Below are positions 32,547-42,409 of a DNA stretch of 62,913 nt, piece by piece. Position numbers and translations under genes: made by a program. Source of the stretch: an uncultured Alphaproteobacteria bacterium (lineage in GTDB: Bacteria; Pseudomonadota; Alphaproteobacteria; Rhodobacterales; Rhodobacteraceae); assembly GCA_902533625.1 (NCBI GenBank), contig CACAMI010000010.1:1-62913 (forward strand). The letters are read 5' to 3'. Positions within the stretch are counted from its first letter, which is position 1; the number at the start of each line of letters is the position of its first letter. The notes under the pieces were generated by a model. The model was not told where the DNA came from and searched no databases. It was given only the letters and a program-made list of their open reading frames with translations.

Positions 32547-34236
32547 CTCCATTCCCATTTTCCTCCTGTTCTTTCTTATGATGCCATTTTCATTAATTAT
32601 GCCATGGAAAATAATTCGGGTGTTTCTTTTGGCAATACCTATAGTCGGCTTTTATCAAATTCTGAATATGGAGTTGGGGTCATCTTATACCATTAATTTT
32701 ATGGGATTAAATTTAGAACTTGTCAGATTTGATAAGTTAACTCGGATTTTTAGTTTAATATTTTGTTTGGCGGCTTTTTTAGGAAATTTATATGCATGGC
32801 ATGTAAAGGATAAGGTTCAACAGGTTGCATCTATAGTTTATTCAGGAGCGGCAATAGGGGCTGTTTTTGCCGGAGATCTGGTGACACTATTTTTCTTTTG
32901 GGAAGGCACCGCTGTAGCTTCAGTATTTTTAATTTGGGCACGGAGAACAGAAGGTTCTTATTATACAGGTATGAGATATTTGATAATTCAAATTATCTCA
33001 GGCTTAATATTATTGATGGGAACCGTTCTACATTATAAAGAAACCGGATCTATTGCGTTTATCCAATTTGAGTTACAATCTTTTGCATCATGGCTAATTT
33101 TTATTTCTTTTGGGATAAAATGTGCATTTCCACTTCTGCATAATTGGCTTCAAGACTCTTACCCTGCAGCCACAGTTACAGGAACTGTAATACTTTCTGC
33201 TTTTACAACTAAGCTAGCTGTTTATGCCCTTGCGAGAAGTTTCCCTGGAACAGAAATATTGATTTACATAGGTGCAGCTATGACTTTATTTCCTATCTTC
33301 TTTGCAGAGATTGAAAATGATCTTCGTCGGGTGCTAGCATATAGTTTAAATAATCAACTTGGATTTATGGTGGTTGGTATTGGTATAGGCACTGAAATGG
33401 CTCTAAATGGTACCGCTTCTCATGCTTTTGCACATATCCTTTACAAAGCACTTTTGTTTATGAGTGTTGGTGCTGTTCTTTTTCGTACTGGGACATCTAA
33501 GGCTTCAGAATTAGGTGGCTTATATCGCACTATGCCTTTGACTGCTATATTCTGTCTCGTAGGCGCAGCATCTATATCGGCATTTCCCTTATTTTCAGGA
33601 TTTGTTACTAAGTCTTTGATTATGGATCAAACTGCAAATCAGCACTACGAATTCATTTGGTTTGTACTAGTTTTTGCATCAGCTGGTGTTTTATCACATT
33701 CAGGAATAAAGGTACCGTTTTTTGCCTTTTTTTCACATGATAGCGGTTTAAGACCCAGGGAGGCTCCAAAACATATGTTGCTGGCAATGGGATTAACCAG
33801 TGCATTGTGCATTATAATTGGAGTCGCACCAGTGTTATTATACGATTACCTGCCCTATGAAGTTAATTACAAACCCTATACTTCATACCACGTTATTAAC
33901 CAGCTTCAGCTACTTTGTTTTGCAATTCTGTCGTTTATCTTAATTAAATGGTTTAAGATGCTTCCCAAAGAAATCAGGTCAATTAATCTTGATTCAGACA
34001 TTATATATAGGAAAGTTCTTCCTATAAGCTTGGCCTATCTTATCTCTGGCTTAAAGAAAATAGCCAGTTCCATTAAAGAACTCCGCAATTCATCTGGGCG
34101 TATTAGCATTGCTATTCTGCAGAAGCTGATAGGATCTGATGGTAGTATTTCAAGAATTTGGTCAACTGGAAATATGGTTTTGTGGATAGCGATAGTTTTG
34201 TCATTGATTCTAATTTTAAATTATTTAACAATTTAA
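32536..34236 (+). CDS. Third large antiporter subunit (MrpD/NuoL-M family)
   Basis: 566 residues, about 14 core membrane segments plus one at the C-terminus after a long polar stretch. Conserved Glu in LFFFWEGTAVASVFLIWARR and Lys in GIKCAFPLLHNWLQDSYPAATVTGTV. ATG overlaps the 110-residue gene. The extra C-terminal helix resembles the extension of NuoL, although without a clear lateral helix. Last gene of the operon; it converges on the 2-hydroxyacid dehydrogenase gene with 4 bp between the ends. Confidence 0.88.
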   Translation: MFLNSIPIFLLFFLMMPFSLIMPWKIIRVFLLAIPIVGFYQILNMELGSSYTINFMGLNLELVRFDKLTRIFSLIFCLAAFLGNLYAWHVKDKVQQVASIVYSGAAIGAVFAGDLVTLFFFWEGTAVASVFLIWARRTEGSYYTGMRYLIIQIISGLILLMGTVLHYKETGSIAFIQFELQSFASWLIFISFGIKCAFPLLHNWLQDSYPAATVTGTVILSAFTTKLAVYALARSFPGTEILIYIGAAMTLFPIFFAEIENDLRRVLAYSLNNQLGFMVVGIGIGTEMALNGTASHAFAHILYKALLFMSVGAVLFRTGTSKASELGGLYRTMPLTAIFCLVGAASISAFPLFSGFVTKSLIMDQTANQHYEFIWFVLVFASAGVLSHSGIKVPFFAFFSHDSGLRPREAPKHMLLAMGLTSALCIIIGVAPVLLYDYLPYEVNYKPYTSYHVINQLQLLCFAILSFILIKWFKMLPKEIRSINLDSDIIYRKVLPISLAYLISGLKKIASSIKELRNSSGRISIAILQKLIGSDGSISRIWSTGNMVLWIAIVLSLILILNYLTI

Positions 34237-34240
34237 ATCT

Positions 34241-35179
34241 TTAATAACCTTTATCGTTGTCCACCAAACCGACAAAATCCTTTCCTTTTTTATACCTTGC
34301 AATGTTCATTGCAATGGAATCAACGCAGGTATCTGGTCTTGAAATTGCTGCAATGTGTGGTGTTACTGTGACGTTTTTGTTTGACCAAAAAAGATGCTTT
34401 TGAGGTAGAGGTTCTTCGCTAAAAACATCAAGAGTTGCATGCGATATTTTGCCATTTTCAATAGAATTTAAGAGAGCATCATCATCAATTAGACTTCCCC
34501 TGCCGGCATTAATTATTTTGGCGCCGTCTTTAAAATAGGAAAATGTTTCTTTATTGAGTAGCCCTATAGTTTTTTTTGTTTCAGGTAATAGGCAAATAAC
34601 TATATCTGCCCCCTCCAAAGTTTCTCGTAAGGCATCTTCCCCAGAATAGCATCTAATCCCTGGTTCAAATTTCTTTTGGGCTGACCAGCCTGAGACTGAA
34701 AAGCCGAAGTCTCTTAGTGATTTAGCTACTTCCATGCCTATGTTTCCAAGGCCCAAAACTGAAATATTTCTTTCGAAAGCTAGCAATTGATTTTTGTTAA
34801 AGCACCATGCTCCATCCTGAGTTTTAATGTGATGATCTAAGTTCAGATGGTATCTTAGAGTATGAGCTGAACACCACTCTATCATTCCCTTAGTCAACCC
34901 TTCGTCCACCATCTTTATTAATGGAACATCTATGGTTTCATTGCTTATGATTGTTTCTATGCCAGCCCAAAGACTAAAAATAGCTTTCAAATGTTTGTAT
35001 CTTGAAAAATCTTCATTTTTATTTTTGGGTGCGTAGATTACAAAATCAATATCTTCTATTTTAGTATCAGTTTCTCTAAAAATTTGAAAACCTGTGAAAC
35101 CATGATCGCTCAACTTCCTATCTAAGAGTTCTTGATAAATTTCCCATTCGTCCTCTTTAGCAGAATATAAAATTTTCAT
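34241..35179 (-). CDS. D-2-hydroxyacid dehydrogenase (glyoxylate/hydroxypyruvate reductase GhrA-like)
   Basis: 312 residues. NAD(P) motif GLGNIGMEVAKSL, catalytic Arg in INAGRGSLID, Glu in DVFSEEPLP and His in TPHIAA are all visible. The short N-terminal domain and low similarity to PGDH place it near GhrA. It begins 4 bp after rodA, so it is expressed with the cell-wall operon although its metabolism is unrelated. Confidence 0.88.
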   Translation of the reverse strand: MKILYSAKEDEWEIYQELLDRKLSDHGFTGFQIFRETDTKIEDIDFVIYAPKNKNEDFSRYKHLKAIFSLWAGIETIISNETIDVPLIKMVDEGLTKGMIEWCSAHTLRYHLNLDHHIKTQDGAWCFNKNQLLAFERNISVLGLGNIGMEVAKSLRDFGFSVSGWSAQKKFEPGIRCYSGEDALRETLEGADIVICLLPETKKTIGLLNKETFSYFKDGAKIINAGRGSLIDDDALLNSIENGKISHATLDVFSEEPLPQKHLFWSNKNVTVTPHIAAISRPDTCVDSIAMNIARYKKGKDFVGLVDNDKGY

Positions 35180-35183
35180 TTAT

Positions 35184-36323
35184 CTAACCTCTTGGCTGAT
35201 GGACGTGAGCACTTTGAATTAACCCAAATGCTCCAAGAAGTACAAGCATAGCGGACCCTCCCCAAGATATTAGAGGTAATGGAACTCCCACAACTGGAGC
35301 AAGCCCCATAACCATGGCCATATTAATGAAAAAGTATAAAAAAAACATCACTGCTAGTCCAGATGTCAAAAGTGCTCCGAACTTGTATTGATTTTTTGCT
35401 GCCGACAAAAGACAGAAAATTACCATTAGGGCGTAGATAATTAAAAGTCCAAGGCTTCCAAAATAACCAAACTCTTCTGCTAAGGTGGTAAAAATGAAAT
35501 CCGTATGTTTTTCAGGTAAAAAGTCTAACTGACTTTGAGTTCCCTGCATAAAACCTCTTCCAGACAGACCTCCTGAACCTAACGCAATTTTTGATTGAGT
35601 AATATGGTAACCAGCACCTAAAGGATCTAGGGAGGGGTTTAGATAAACATCTATTCTACCCATTTGATAGTCAGTCAAGAATTGCCAGCTAGTATTTCTG
35701 CTAAGAAATACTGCTGAAACCAAACCTGCCCCAGCAAAGGCACCAACAATGAAATACCAAATATTTACTCCTGCTAAAAACATAACAGCAAATCCAGAAA
35801 TCAATATAAGGAGACTTGTTCCAAGGTCTGGCTGAGAAAATACCAAGAAAGTTGGTAGAAATATTAATGCTAAAGGAGGAATTAACCATAATGGACTGGA
35901 TTTTCGGCTAATAGGGATTAAAGAATAATATAGGGTTAAAGCCATAATCAAGGTAACTTTCATAATTTCTGAAGGTTGAAGTCGAATTACTTTAAGGTCG
36001 ATCCAGCGTTGCGCGCCAGCTCCTTCTCCATAAAACATTACAGCTATTAATAATAATATCGATCCAATATAAGCAGGAATCGTTAGGGAGCGCCAAAAAT
36101 CTATGTGTATAAAGCCAATAATTATCATGCCACCGAAGCCTACGATAAACCTTATAAGTTGAGGTTCTGCCCAAGGTAACATGCTTCCACCTGCAACAGA
36201 GTATAACATTAGGATGCCAAAAGCCCCAGTAGCTAGAATTAAAATAGCCAAAGGCCAATGAAAGAATAGTAACTTTCTTATGAAGTTTATATTACCTTCG
36301 TCAGCATTTTTAAATATAAACAT
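35184..36323 (-). CDS. rodA: Rod-shape peptidoglycan polymerase RodA (SEDS family)
   Basis: 379 residues, ten membrane segments. SEDS motifs are YGEGAGAQRWIDL, QPSEIMKV, FSQPDLGTSLLI and GYHITQSKIALGSGGLSGRG, with the C-terminal PLISWGGSAML. Glycosyltransferase of the elongasome, paired with PBP2 encoded just upstream (34 bp gap). Confidence 0.95.
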   Translation of the reverse strand: MFIFKNADEGNINFIRKLLFFHWPLAILILATGAFGILMLYSVAGGSMLPWAEPQLIRFIVGFGGMIIIGFIHIDFWRSLTIPAYIGSILLLIAVMFYGEGAGAQRWIDLKVIRLQPSEIMKVTLIMALTLYYSLIPISRKSSPLWLIPPLALIFLPTFLVFSQPDLGTSLLILISGFAVMFLAGVNIWYFIVGAFAGAGLVSAVFLSRNTSWQFLTDYQMGRIDVYLNPSLDPLGAGYHITQSKIALGSGGLSGRGFMQGTQSQLDFLPEKHTDFIFTTLAEEFGYFGSLGLLIIYALMVIFCLLSAAKNQYKFGALLTSGLAVMFFLYFFINMAMVMGLAPVVGVPLPLISWGGSAMLVLLGAFGLIQSAHVHQPRG

Positions 36324-36357
36324 TGTTCATTATTTCAATTTTATAAATTGTTCTTTT

Positions 36358-38214
36358 TTAGGAGATTGATTTTCTATTGTAGTAAAAAGCGTTTAGCAAA
36401 ATGTCCCGTCCAATTGGAGCGGCAGCTTGTGCTCCACTTCCCCCATGCTCAATAATTATAGCAACTGCGTACTTAGGATTCTTAAATGGTGCGTAGGCAA
36501 CAAATATAGCGTGATCTCTTTTTTCCCAAGGTAGGTCTTCATTCTTTAGGACACCCGTTTCCCTTTCTATCATTGATATTCTTCTTACTTGTGAGGTTCC
36601 AGTTTTCCCCGCCATAGCTGTTTCTTCATCCATGATCCTAGATTTATAAGCTGTTCCCTTAGCATTGTTCACAGATAAAAACATTCCGTTTCTAATAATT
36701 TCTAGAGAGGATTTATTATAATTTAAATCAGCGAATTCCTTTTGTATTTTATTTATGCCGTCTATTGATTTGATTAGTTGAGGCTCAATTGCTTTTCCAG
36801 ATGCTATTCTGGATGTCATTACTGCTAATTGTAAAGGACTTGCTAAGGTAAATCCTTGCCCGACAGCAGCATTGAGAGTATCTCCAACTCTCCAGGGCTG
36901 GTCAAATTTTTTCTTTTTCCATGATTTGGTTGGCATTAACCCTTGTGTTATGGATGAAAGTGGAAGGTCAAACTTGGTTCCCAGTCCAAGGCTTTTCGCA
37001 GTATTACCAATTCTTTCTATACCCACTTTTCGAGCAAGCTCCCAAAAATACACGTCGCAAGATTGAGCAATTGCCTGCTTGAGGTCCATTTTTCCATGAC
37101 CGCCTTTCTTTTTCCAGCAATGAAATCTTTGATCTCCCAAATCAAAATGCCCCGGGCATTCAAAGGTTTCATTTTTGGACAAGATTCCACTTTCAAGGGC
37201 AGAAAGAGCAACAGCCATTTTTAGGGTAGAAGCTGGGGGGTATGCTCCAGAAACTGCTTTGTTGGACAAGGGTCTCAATTTGTTGTTTAGTAAGCTATCC
37301 CAATATTTTTGTGAAATACCTAGTACAAATTGATTCGGATCAAATGTTGGCACTGATGATAATGACATTATTTTTCCAGAATTCACTTCCATTAATACTG
37401 AAGAGGCGCAAAGTCCTGATAGTCTCTGATAAGCGTATTCCTGCAATTCATTATCCAAAGTAAGCTGCAGTGTTGCTCCAGAGAATCCAGATATGCGTTC
37501 CGTCTCTCTTATTATACGGCCAGTTGCATTAACTTCTACCTTACTCAAGGAGGCCTTTCCTCTTAAGGTTTCCTCTAGCTCTCTCTCCACACCTGTTTTT
37601 CCTATCTGAAATTTTGGTATTTGAAGTACTGGATCTGGGTTATCAAATTTCTCTAAATCTTTTTTTGATACGGGACCTACATAGCCAACTACATGGGCTA
37701 TGCTTGTAGGTTTTTTATAATGTCTTGTTAGCCCCATTTCTGGTGAAATTCCTGGCAGTGCTGGTAAGTTAAGTACAACTTTGGAGAAACTTTCCCATGA
37801 TAGATGTTCGGCGATTGTTATAGGAACAAAAGGACTTATCTTGCTAATATTGGATAAGATTTTTTCTATTTCCTTATCATCCAAATCTATTAATTTTGAT
37901 AATTTAACTAGTGTTTCCTTAGGGTTTGAAGTCTCCTCCCTAGTGATAACTAGTTTATAATTCCCAATATTAACTGCCAATTCTTTTCTGCGTGTATCTA
38001 GAATTAAACCTCGTTCAGGCGGTATCAAACGCATATTTATTCTATTTTCTTCTGCTTGAAGTCTGTATTTTTCACTATCCTCAATTTGTAATTTACGCAT
38101 CCTCCAAGCAAGGATGCCTATTAGAGTCATTTTTCCAAGTCCCAACAAGATAATTCTTCTGGAAACAGATTTTCTGACTTTTTCAATGTTTTGTTCGCTA
38201 AATAATTTTCTCAT
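36358..38214 (-). CDS. mrdA: Penicillin-binding protein 2 (elongation transpeptidase)
   Basis: 618 residues. One N-terminal membrane segment (about 20-40), a dimerisation domain, then the transpeptidase with S329-T-L-K332, SCD (385-387) and KTGTSQV near residue 545. Crosslinks peptidoglycan in lateral-wall growth with RodA. ATG overlaps the mreD stop. Confidence 0.95.
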   Translation of the reverse strand: MRKLFSEQNIEKVRKSVSRRIILLGLGKMTLIGILAWRMRKLQIEDSEKYRLQAEENRINMRLIPPERGLILDTRRKELAVNIGNYKLVITREETSNPKETLVKLSKLIDLDDKEIEKILSNISKISPFVPITIAEHLSWESFSKVVLNLPALPGISPEMGLTRHYKKPTSIAHVVGYVGPVSKKDLEKFDNPDPVLQIPKFQIGKTGVERELEETLRGKASLSKVEVNATGRIIRETERISGFSGATLQLTLDNELQEYAYQRLSGLCASSVLMEVNSGKIMSLSSVPTFDPNQFVLGISQKYWDSLLNNKLRPLSNKAVSGAYPPASTLKMAVALSALESGILSKNETFECPGHFDLGDQRFHCWKKKGGHGKMDLKQAIAQSCDVYFWELARKVGIERIGNTAKSLGLGTKFDLPLSSITQGLMPTKSWKKKKFDQPWRVGDTLNAAVGQGFTLASPLQLAVMTSRIASGKAIEPQLIKSIDGINKIQKEFADLNYNKSSLEIIRNGMFLSVNNAKGTAYKSRIMDEETAMAGKTGTSQVRRISMIERETGVLKNEDLPWEKRDHAIFVAYAPFKNPKYAVAIIIEHGGSGAQAAAPIGRDILLNAFYYNRKSIS

Positions 38215-38732
38215 AGGCTTTCAGAAAAAAAGAAGCGACTAGTCTTATACCTTAGTCGCAATAAAAAATATAATATTAATACTACTACCGGATATGCAAA
38301 GGAAGTTATTATTACTTGTTGGGCTGCGACCCCAAAGCCGTTATTAGGTGAAAAAGTAATGGTAAGGAAAAACAACTCAAACATTAAACTGCAGAAAAAA
38401 ATAGTGGAAAAGAATAATAGCTCCTTCAGAAATTGTCCGTTAAAAAATAATCTCCTATTAATAGTGATTAAATTACTCAACAAAATCATAAATATAGGCC
38501 AAAGACCAATTGGCCTAAATTGAACTATATCAACTAAAAGAGTCAAAAATAAGATAAGAGGGAGGGGTGAGCTCTGTGGATCCCTTAAGTGCCATGCAAC
38601 TATAAAACAAAACAAAAAATCGGGGCTGGGGAAAGTTCTTGGTATGAAATAAACAGGTGCAAGTGGTAGTACGGCCAAAGTTAAGCCAATAAGAAAAAAC
38701 TGAGTTAATCTGAAAAAAGACAATGAATTCAA
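38211..38732 (-). CDS. mreD: Rod-shape determining protein MreD
   Basis: 173 residues, five to six membrane segments, with PDFLFCFIVAW and FRPIGLWPIFMILLSN, which correspond to MreD family positions. Sequence is weakly conserved, so the name leans on order: mreB-mreC-mreD-mrdA-rodA. Confidence 0.88.
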   Translation of the reverse strand: MNSLSFFRLTQFFLIGLTLAVLPLAPVYFIPRTFPSPDFLFCFIVAWHLRDPQSSPLPLILFLTLLVDIVQFRPIGLWPIFMILLSNLITINRRLFFNGQFLKELLFFSTIFFCSLMFELFFLTITFSPNNGFGVAAQQVIITSFAYPVVVLILYFLLRLRYKTSRFFFSESL

Positions 38733-38755
38733 TTATATGCTCCCAATCATATTTG

Positions 38756-39607
38756 TCATTCTTTCTTAAGTAGATCAACATCTTTTCTTAAATTTTTACT
38801 TTTTGGAGGCCGTAAAACTCTTAAAAATTCTATATTTGCAAAATCGGCTGCTAATTTAATTAAGAATCCATTTTTGCTTTTTATTACGCTACCAATTAGT
38901 AAGTCAGGTATAAAAATCCCATCAGTTCCGCTCGTTACAATTCGGTAACCCGGCTGAATATCTTCCTCAGAGTCAAAAAATGTCAACTCAGGGTAAAGAG
39001 AATTATTTCCTTTCATTATGGCTTTTGCCCTTATAGGTAAAATTGTTACAGGAATACTAAAGTTCGAATCTGTAACATATATTATCCTTGAAGTATCTTT
39101 TCCTATGGTTGCTATTCTTCCAACCAAACCTAGACCATCTAAAACTGCCGCACCTTCCTTTATTCCATCTAATAATCCAACGTTAATAAGGGCGGATTGA
39201 CTAAAGGGGCCACCTACGTCTGCTAAAACTTCTCCTGTCAAAAAAACCAAATTTGGGTTTAGCTTCAGGTTGCTTAGAGCCCGCAATTTTGCATTATCCT
39301 GGTCCAGCTGAAGTGCTACTTCACGCCAGCCCTCCATTTTCTGTAATTCACTCTTTAGCTCTTGATTTTGTTTATATACGCGATTGTAGGCTTTAAAATC
39401 AGTAATAACCTTTCCAAGGTTGCTTATTGGCTTCAGTAAGAAACTGAAATTTGGTACTGTTGAATCTATAATATCCATTCTGAGACGTTCGATCCTTTGG
39501 TTATCGACCCGCCAAAGAACAACACAAATTACCATTATAATGCTTGTCAGAACTAACAAGACGAATTTGACTGTGGCCCATCCGAGAGAATTAGTTTTAG
39601 GTGCCAA
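38756..39607 (-). CDS. mreC: Rod-shape determining protein MreC
   Basis: 283 residues. One membrane segment near the N-terminus, a coiled-coil stretch (YKQNQELKSELQKMEGWREV) and the periplasmic beta domains with GLVGRIATIGKDTSRIIYVTD. Periplasmic scaffold linking MreB to PBP2 and RodA. 28-bp gap from mreB. Confidence 0.92.
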   Translation of the reverse strand: MAPKTNSLGWATVKFVLLVLTSIIMVICVVLWRVDNQRIERLRMDIIDSTVPNFSFLLKPISNLGKVITDFKAYNRVYKQNQELKSELQKMEGWREVALQLDQDNAKLRALSNLKLNPNLVFLTGEVLADVGGPFSQSALINVGLLDGIKEGAAVLDGLGLVGRIATIGKDTSRIIYVTDSNFSIPVTILPIRAKAIMKGNNSLYPELTFFDSEEDIQPGYRIVTSGTDGIFIPDLLIGSVIKSKNGFLIKLAADFANIEFLRVLRPPKSKNLRKDVDLLKKE

Positions 39608-39635
39608 ATTACCCTACCACAATTTTATTAAAGAA

Positions 39636-40676
<1,041 letters not shown>

Positions 40677-40719
40677 TTATTTCACCCCTTTTAAGTATTC
40701 TAAGGCTAATAGATGAATC

Positions 40720-42159
40720 CTAATCACCTTCACCTAGAGCTCCGTTTGCTTCCTCAGCTGCTTTTAATTCTTCTTCCGTTGCTTTCTTCCCATTAGCCCA
40801 ATAGCCTTCGTACTTCTCTCCCGTTGAATATGTCATTATACCTGTTCCTTGGCGTTTACCTTTTTTGAAATATCCTTCGTAAATATTTCCATTGGGGTAT
40901 GTAGCTTTTCCAAGACCTTCGATTTCCCCTTCAAACCACTCACCTTCATAAATAAAGCCATCTTCAGTTACAAATCTACCTTGTCCTGATCGTCTGCCAG
41001 CCAAAAATTCTCCTTCATATATGGTTCCGTCTGAATAGTTAGCTTTCCCATAACCTTCTCTTACTCCGTTGGCCCATTCTCCTGAGTAGGTATAGCCATC
41101 TTCATATTTCATAACTCCAAAACCATGATTTTTGGCATCTTTAAATTCACCTTCATAAATTAGGCCATTAGAATATTTTGCTATTCCTTTGCCCTCTATA
41201 ATACCATTAACCCATTGGCCTTCATAAGCACTCCCATTTGGATAAGTAATTTTTCCAGTACCGTCTTGCAGGTCATCCTTTAGGCTTCCCTCATAAATCG
41301 AACCGTCTGGGTAAACAATTTTTCCTTTACCCTCCATTTTGCCTTCGCTCCAATTCCCTGTGTAGGAATAGCCATTTTCTGTGAGAAAAGTACCTTGACC
41401 TGATCTTTTATCATCTTCAAAGTATCCAGAGTAACTATCGCCGTTAGCGTATAGTGTGGTTCCTTTCCCATTTCTCCTACCTTCAACGAGTTCACCTTCA
41501 TAGCTGTCGCCATTTGGTTGAATAATATTCCCTTTCCCGTTGATATTGCCGCCTTTCCAATCGCCTTTAAATATAATACCATTGGTCATTGTGAGGGTTC
41601 CAGATCCAAATCTTATTCCTTTCTTTACATTTCCTTCATATACAGCGTTATCGGTGTAGACTATTTTTCCAAAGCCTTCTTTTTCTCCATTTTCCCAATT
41701 ACCTTCATATGAATAGCCGTTAGGGCTAATCATTTTACCAAATCCATGCTGGAGCCCGGCTTTAAAATATCCCTCGAAACTAATTCCATTTGTATATATA
41801 ATCAGGCCCTTGCCCTCGAAATTGCCGTTAAGCCACTCCCCTGCATAAGTTGAGCCATCCGGGAAAACTATTGAACCCGAACCAGAAGGCTGACCGCTCT
41901 TGAATTCACCTTCATATATAGCTCCGTCTGGGTATTCAGCTTTTCCTTCACCTTCAATTCTTCCATCTATCCAGGAGCCTTCATATGTATATCCATTAGG
42001 CAGCCTGTACTTTCCTTGTCCATGCTGTTTGCCATTTAGAAACTCCCCTTCATATATGCCTCCAGTTTCATACTGTTTTACTATCACTTCACCAAAGGCT
42101 ATGGTGGCCTCAGAAGTCCAAATAATTAGCCCTATAGCTGTTATTAATATTTTATACAT
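40720..42159 (-). CDS. MORN-repeat protein with signal peptide, next to mreB
   Basis: 479 residues. A signal peptide (MYKILITAIGLIIWTSEATIAFG) is followed by 18 complete 23-residue MORN repeats of the form GxxYEGEWxxGxxxGxGxxxYPD and a partial 19th, then a short acidic tail. This fills almost the whole protein, so it is a long beta-strip exported to the periplasm. MORN strips bind membranes or proteins; no enzyme domain is present. Placed upstream of and on the same strand as mreB, so it may be co-expressed with the elongasome. Confidence 0.88.
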   Translation of the reverse strand: MYKILITAIGLIIWTSEATIAFGEVIVKQYETGGIYEGEFLNGKQHGQGKYRLPNGYTYEGSWIDGRIEGEGKAEYPDGAIYEGEFKSGQPSGSGSIVFPDGSTYAGEWLNGNFEGKGLIIYTNGISFEGYFKAGLQHGFGKMISPNGYSYEGNWENGEKEGFGKIVYTDNAVYEGNVKKGIRFGSGTLTMTNGIIFKGDWKGGNINGKGNIIQPNGDSYEGELVEGRRNGKGTTLYANGDSYSGYFEDDKRSGQGTFLTENGYSYTGNWSEGKMEGKGKIVYPDGSIYEGSLKDDLQDGTGKITYPNGSAYEGQWVNGIIEGKGIAKYSNGLIYEGEFKDAKNHGFGVMKYEDGYTYSGEWANGVREGYGKANYSDGTIYEGEFLAGRRSGQGRFVTEDGFIYEGEWFEGEIEGLGKATYPNGNIYEGYFKKGKRQGTGIMTYSTGEKYEGYWANGKKATEEELKAAEEANGALGEGD

Positions 42160-42409
42160 TTTATGGTTTAAAGCTCATTGAATTTGCTGTCACATTTTAT
42201 AGCATTGTTTGCCTCAATAATGCAATTAGAGAAAGGACACAATCTTTTTAAATAGGGTAAGAAAAAAATTTAATAAAGATTTGACCTTGAAATTTGGAAT
42301 AGGTTATTTGAAACTTAAATGAGTATAATATAATATAGTAACATTAGTTGATTTGGATCTTTTATTAGTTGGCTTTAGATTCAAGGCTATATCAATCTAG
42401 AATAAGGTG

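Noticed and set aside
40720-42159. Periodic DNA repeats as a CRISPR or satellite array
   Set aside because: The period of about 69 bp is the 23-codon MORN repeat inside an open frame; repeats are divergent at DNA level.
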